A DNA stretch of 5,693 nt from Bacillota bacterium. GTDB taxonomy: Bacteria > Bacillota > Sulfobacillia > Thermaerobacterales > Thermaerobacteraceae. Below, piece after piece: positions 3,270 to 5,693 of the stretch; the first letter of the stretch is position 1, and every line of letters starts with the position of its first letter. The DNA lies in assembly GCA_003242195.1 (NCBI GenBank), contig QGUQ01000131.1:1-5693 (forward strand). Direction: 5' to 3'. The notes under the pieces were generated by a model. The model saw only the letters and a list, made by a program, of their open reading frames with translations, searched no databases and was not told where the DNA came from. The position numbers and the translations under genes are program-made.

Positions 3270-5693
3270 TCAGCACTCGCTGTAGCCGCAGGCCATGCAC
3301 TTGCTGCAGCCCTCTTCGTGCACCAGCGCGTGGCTGCCGCATTCCGGGCACAGGTTCATGCTGAGGTGCCGGCCGTTGCCACCCGTGATGCGGGGAGGCT
3401 CGCCCGCCTTGGGGATGCCGCCGATGGTGAGCTGGACCGGCCCGGAGGATCCGGCCGGATTCCCTGCCGGCCCCGGGTTGCCGGCAGGGCCGCTGCCCGC
3501 GGTGGCGCCCCCACCCGGGCCGCTCGCGCTGGCGGCTCCCCGGGCGGCGGCCACCGCCTCCCTGGCCTGCTGGGCGGGGTCCGTGGGGAAGACCGTGATC
3601 TGCCCGGCCGCCACCTCGTCCACCGGATCGCGGTCGATCTTGCCCGACAGGTAATCGTCGAGGAACTGGGCGATGGCGTCGGGTACGGACAGCACGCGGT
3701 TGGGCCCGAAGCCCACGGAGCGGCTGCCACCGATGCCCCGCAGCTGTTCCACCACCTCGTGGGGATCCACCCCGGAGCGGAAGGCCAGGGAGACCAGGCG
3801 CGCGATGGCCTCGGTGAAGGCGGCCACGTCGGATCCCGCCTTGCCGATCTGGGTGAACAGCTCGAAGGGATGCCCGTTGAAGGTGTTCAGCGTCAGGTAC
3901 AGGTTGCCCAGCGGCGTCGTCCGCCGGACCGTGAAGCCGTTGAGCTTCGTAGGCCGCTCGATGGGCCGGATGCGCCCCCACGTCACCTTCAACCCGCCGG
4001 GATCCGCGGCGACTGCCGCCGCGACGTCGCTCCCGGGCTCCGCACCGCCGGCAGCGGCCTCCCCGGCCTGCTTGGCCCCTTGGCCGCTGAAGCCCGTTCC
4101 CTGCTTGCTCCGACCGCCATCGTCCAGCTTGTGGAGCACGCCCTCCCGGCTGCCGTCGCGATAGTAGGTGATCCCCTTGCACCCCAGCTCGTAAGCCAGC
4201 CTGTACAGCGTGCGCACCTGCTCCACCGTATGGTGCCGCGGTGCGTTGACGGTCTTGGAGATGGAGGCGTCCACGTACTGCTGGATCACCGCCTGCATGC
4301 GCACGTGCTCTTCCGGCGTCAACTGGTCGGCGGAGACGAAGTAGTCGGGCACCGGCTCGTCCGGGTGCTCCTCCAGCCACTTCTTGTACAGCTCGTGATA
4401 GACGATGTGGGTACCCGTCCGGTCCGTCCTCTTGAAGGTGAAGGCGAAGACCGGCTCGATGCCCGAGCTGACGCCGGCCAGGAGGCTCGTCGTCCCCGTG
4501 GGCGCCTGGGTGAGCAGGAAGCCGTTGCGGATGCCGTGTTGGGCAATCAGCTGCCGGATGTCCTCGGGCAGTCGCTGGATGAACCAGCCCTGCAGGTACT
4601 TCTCCTTGTCGAAGAGCGGGAAAGCGCCCTTCTCCTTGGCCAGCAATGCGGAGGTCCGGTAAGCCTCGTCGCGGATCAGGCGGTAGACCTCGTCGCAGAC
4701 CTCGAAGGCCTTCTCGCTGCCGTAGCGGATGCCCAGCTTGATCAGCATGTCGGCCAGGCCCATGGTGCCGAGGCCGATGCGCCGGATGCCGTAGCGCTGG
4801 GCCTGCTCGTTCTCCTTGAAGAAGTACTCGGTGGCCTCGATCACGTTGTCGAGGAACCGGACCGCGATGGCCACGGTCTCCCGCAGGCCGTCAAAGTCGA
4901 TGGCACCGTCCTCGACGAAGGCGGCCAGGTTGATGGCACCCAGGTTGCAGACGCCCCAGGGTCCCAGCGGCTGTTCACCGCAGGGGTTCACGCAGTTGAT
5001 CTTCTCGCAGTACCACGTGTTGGAGCGCTTGTTCACCCGCTCCATGAACACGACGCCGGGTTCGCCCGAGGCCCAGGCGGACTCGCAGATCAGTTCCCAC
5101 AGGTCCCGGGCGCGGACGGTCTTGTAGACCTTGCCGTTCCACTTCAGGTCCCAGGGCAGGTCCTGCTGGACCGCCTCCATGAAGGCGTCGCTGATGCACA
5201 CCGAGAGGTTGGCGTTGGTGATCTTGGTCAGGTCCCGCTTGACGGTGATGAATTCCTCGATGTCCGGGTGATCGTCGTCCAGCATGAGCATGAGGGCGCC
5301 GCGGCGGCTGCCGCCCTGGATCACGCTGCCGGTCGCCGTGCTGTAGACCTCCGCCCAGGACACCGGACCGCTGGCGGTGCCGTTGACACCGCGCACGTAC
5401 GTGCCCCGGGGGCGCAGGGTGGACAGATTCACCCCCACCCCGCCGCCGCGGGACATGATCTCCACCATCAAGCTGACGTTCTCCATGATGCCCCGGCGGC
5501 TGTCCTCGGGCGACGGGATCACGTAGCAGTTATAATAAGTAACCTTGTGGCCGGTCCCGGCCCCGGCCAGGATGCGGCCGCCCGGAACGAACTTGAAACC
5601 CTCCAGGGCCTTGCGAAACTTGCGTTCCCATTCCTCCCGCTTGCCGGGTTCCTCCACCTCGGCGATGGCGCGCGCCACCCGGTCCCACATCTC
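3270..5693 (-). CDS. nrdJ: Adenosylcobalamin-dependent (class II) ribonucleotide reductase, 5' end outside the window
   Basis: It converts ribonucleotides to deoxyribonucleotides in the cytosol, using a thiyl radical made from coenzyme B12. About 807 codons are visible; numbering here counts from the Met at 5690, which is probably internal because the frame stays open to the window edge. The active-site set is complete. Cys55 ('TYYNCYV') and Cys248 ('GVCNLGAINL') are the reducing pair. Cys237 in 'NPCGE' is the radical cysteine, with Asn235 and Glu239. The 11-residue gap between 237 and 248 matches what I recall for Thermotoga maritima NrdJ (322 and 333), which suggests about 80 residues are missing at the N-terminus. 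'APTGTTSLLAGVSSGIEP' (396-413) is the conserved late-barrel phosphate-binding segment. Low-complexity linkers at about 525-567 and 705-750 flank a TSCPD domain (about 571-690). The C-terminus (781-806) is a zinc-ribbon-like CxxC...CxxCxxC with a final Cys, known in this class to relay reducing power. It ends with its own terminator. Confidence 0.97.
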   Translation of the reverse strand, partial: EMWDRVARAIAEVEEPGKREEWERKFRKALEGFKFVPGGRILAGAGTGHKVTYYNCYVIPSPEDSRRGIMENVSLMVEIMSRGGGVGVNLSTLRPRGTYVRGVNGTASGPVSWAEVYSTATGSVIQGGSRRGALMLMLDDDHPDIEEFITVKRDLTKITNANLSVCISDAFMEAVQQDLPWDLKWNGKVYKTVRARDLWELICESAWASGEPGVVFMERVNKRSNTWYCEKINCVNPCGEQPLGPWGVCNLGAINLAAFVEDGAIDFDGLRETVAIAVRFLDNVIEATEYFFKENEQAQRYGIRRIGLGTMGLADMLIKLGIRYGSEKAFEVCDEVYRLIRDEAYRTSALLAKEKGAFPLFDKEKYLQGWFIQRLPEDIRQLIAQHGIRNGFLLTQAPTGTTSLLAGVSSGIEPVFAFTFKRTDRTGTHIVYHELYKKWLEEHPDEPVPDYFVSADQLTPEEHVRMQAVIQQYVDASISKTVNAPRHHTVEQVRTLYRLAYELGCKGITYYRDGSREGVLHKLDDGGRSKQGTGFSGQGAKQAGEAAAGGAEPGSDVAAAVAADPGGLKVTWGRIRPIERPTKLNGFTVRRTTPLGNLYLTLNTFNGHPFELFTQIGKAGSDVAAFTEAIARLVSLAFRSGVDPHEVVEQLRGIGGSRSVGFGPNRVLSVPDAIAQFLDDYLSGKIDRDPVDEVAAGQITVFPTDPAQQAREAVAAARGAASASGPGGGATAGSGPAGNPGPAGNPAGSSGPVQLTIGGIPKAGEPPRITGGNGRHLSMNLCPECGSHALVHEEGCSKCMACGYSEC
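3450..3491 (-). repeat. GPAGNP peptide repeat in the NrdJ linker before the zinc ribbon
   Basis: Residues 734-747 (numbered from Met 5690) read GPAGNPGPAGNPAG: two perfect hexapeptide copies plus a remnant. At the DNA level the two 18-nt copies differ at five positions, all third codon bases (CCT/CCG, GCC/GCA, GGC/GGG twice, AAC/AAT). The peptide is kept while the DNA has diverged, which argues against a very recent slippage event. It sits in a Gly/Pro/Ala-rich tether. Confidence 0.75.

Noticed and set aside
2545..4380. A 611-codon open frame on the minus strand
   Set aside because: It overlaps nrdJ in another frame and is antisense to the YbaK-like gene. Its Arg/Gly-rich low-complexity composition is a GC effect, while nrdJ carries all the recognised motifs.

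Overview
The window is very GC-rich and densely coded. It reads as an ordinary chromosomal stretch of a high-GC, probably thermophilic Bacillota (Firmicutes) bacterium such as Thermaerobacter or a relative. That assignment is an inference. It rests on a DUF2600-type (tetraprenyl-beta-curcumene synthase-like) gene end, a small two-CBS-domain protein of a type I know from Firmicutes, strong purine-rich Shine-Dalgarno sites paired with GTG and TTG starts, and a B12-dependent ribonucleotide reductase. No mobile element, CRISPR array, tRNA or rRNA was seen.

Layout. Bases 2-265 (+) are the 3' end of a DUF2600-like gene. It converges on a small CBS-pair protein gene (334-801, -). A divergent intergenic region of 181 nt separates that gene from a ten-helix EamA/DMT-family transporter (983-1939, +). 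A 172-nt gap follows, containing a degenerate 17-nt tandem repeat. Next comes a tight two-gene cluster: a DinB/YfiT-like metalloprotein (2112-2594, +) and a YbaK/ProX-type aminoacyl-tRNA editing protein (2615-3139, +). These two genes converge on a long nrdJ gene (3270-5693, -), whose 5' end lies outside the window. nrdJ ends with a small GC hairpin and then a clear intrinsic terminator.

How the genes relate. Only the DinB-like and YbaK-like genes look co-transcribed: the gap is 20 nt, and the second gene's Shine-Dalgarno follows the first gene's stop codon directly. The others look like independent units. nrdJ supplies deoxyribonucleotides through a cobalamin radical mechanism. All expected catalytic cysteines, the NPCGE motif, the TSCPD domain and the C-terminal cysteine-rich zinc ribbon are visible.

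I do not see a new multi-gene system here. The points most worth a second look are the low-complexity linkers of the NrdJ protein (one with a synonymously diverged GPAGNP peptide repeat), the 17-nt repeat upstream of the DinB-like gene, the compact start region of the CBS protein, and the three non-ATG starts, where position is decided by the ribosome binding site.
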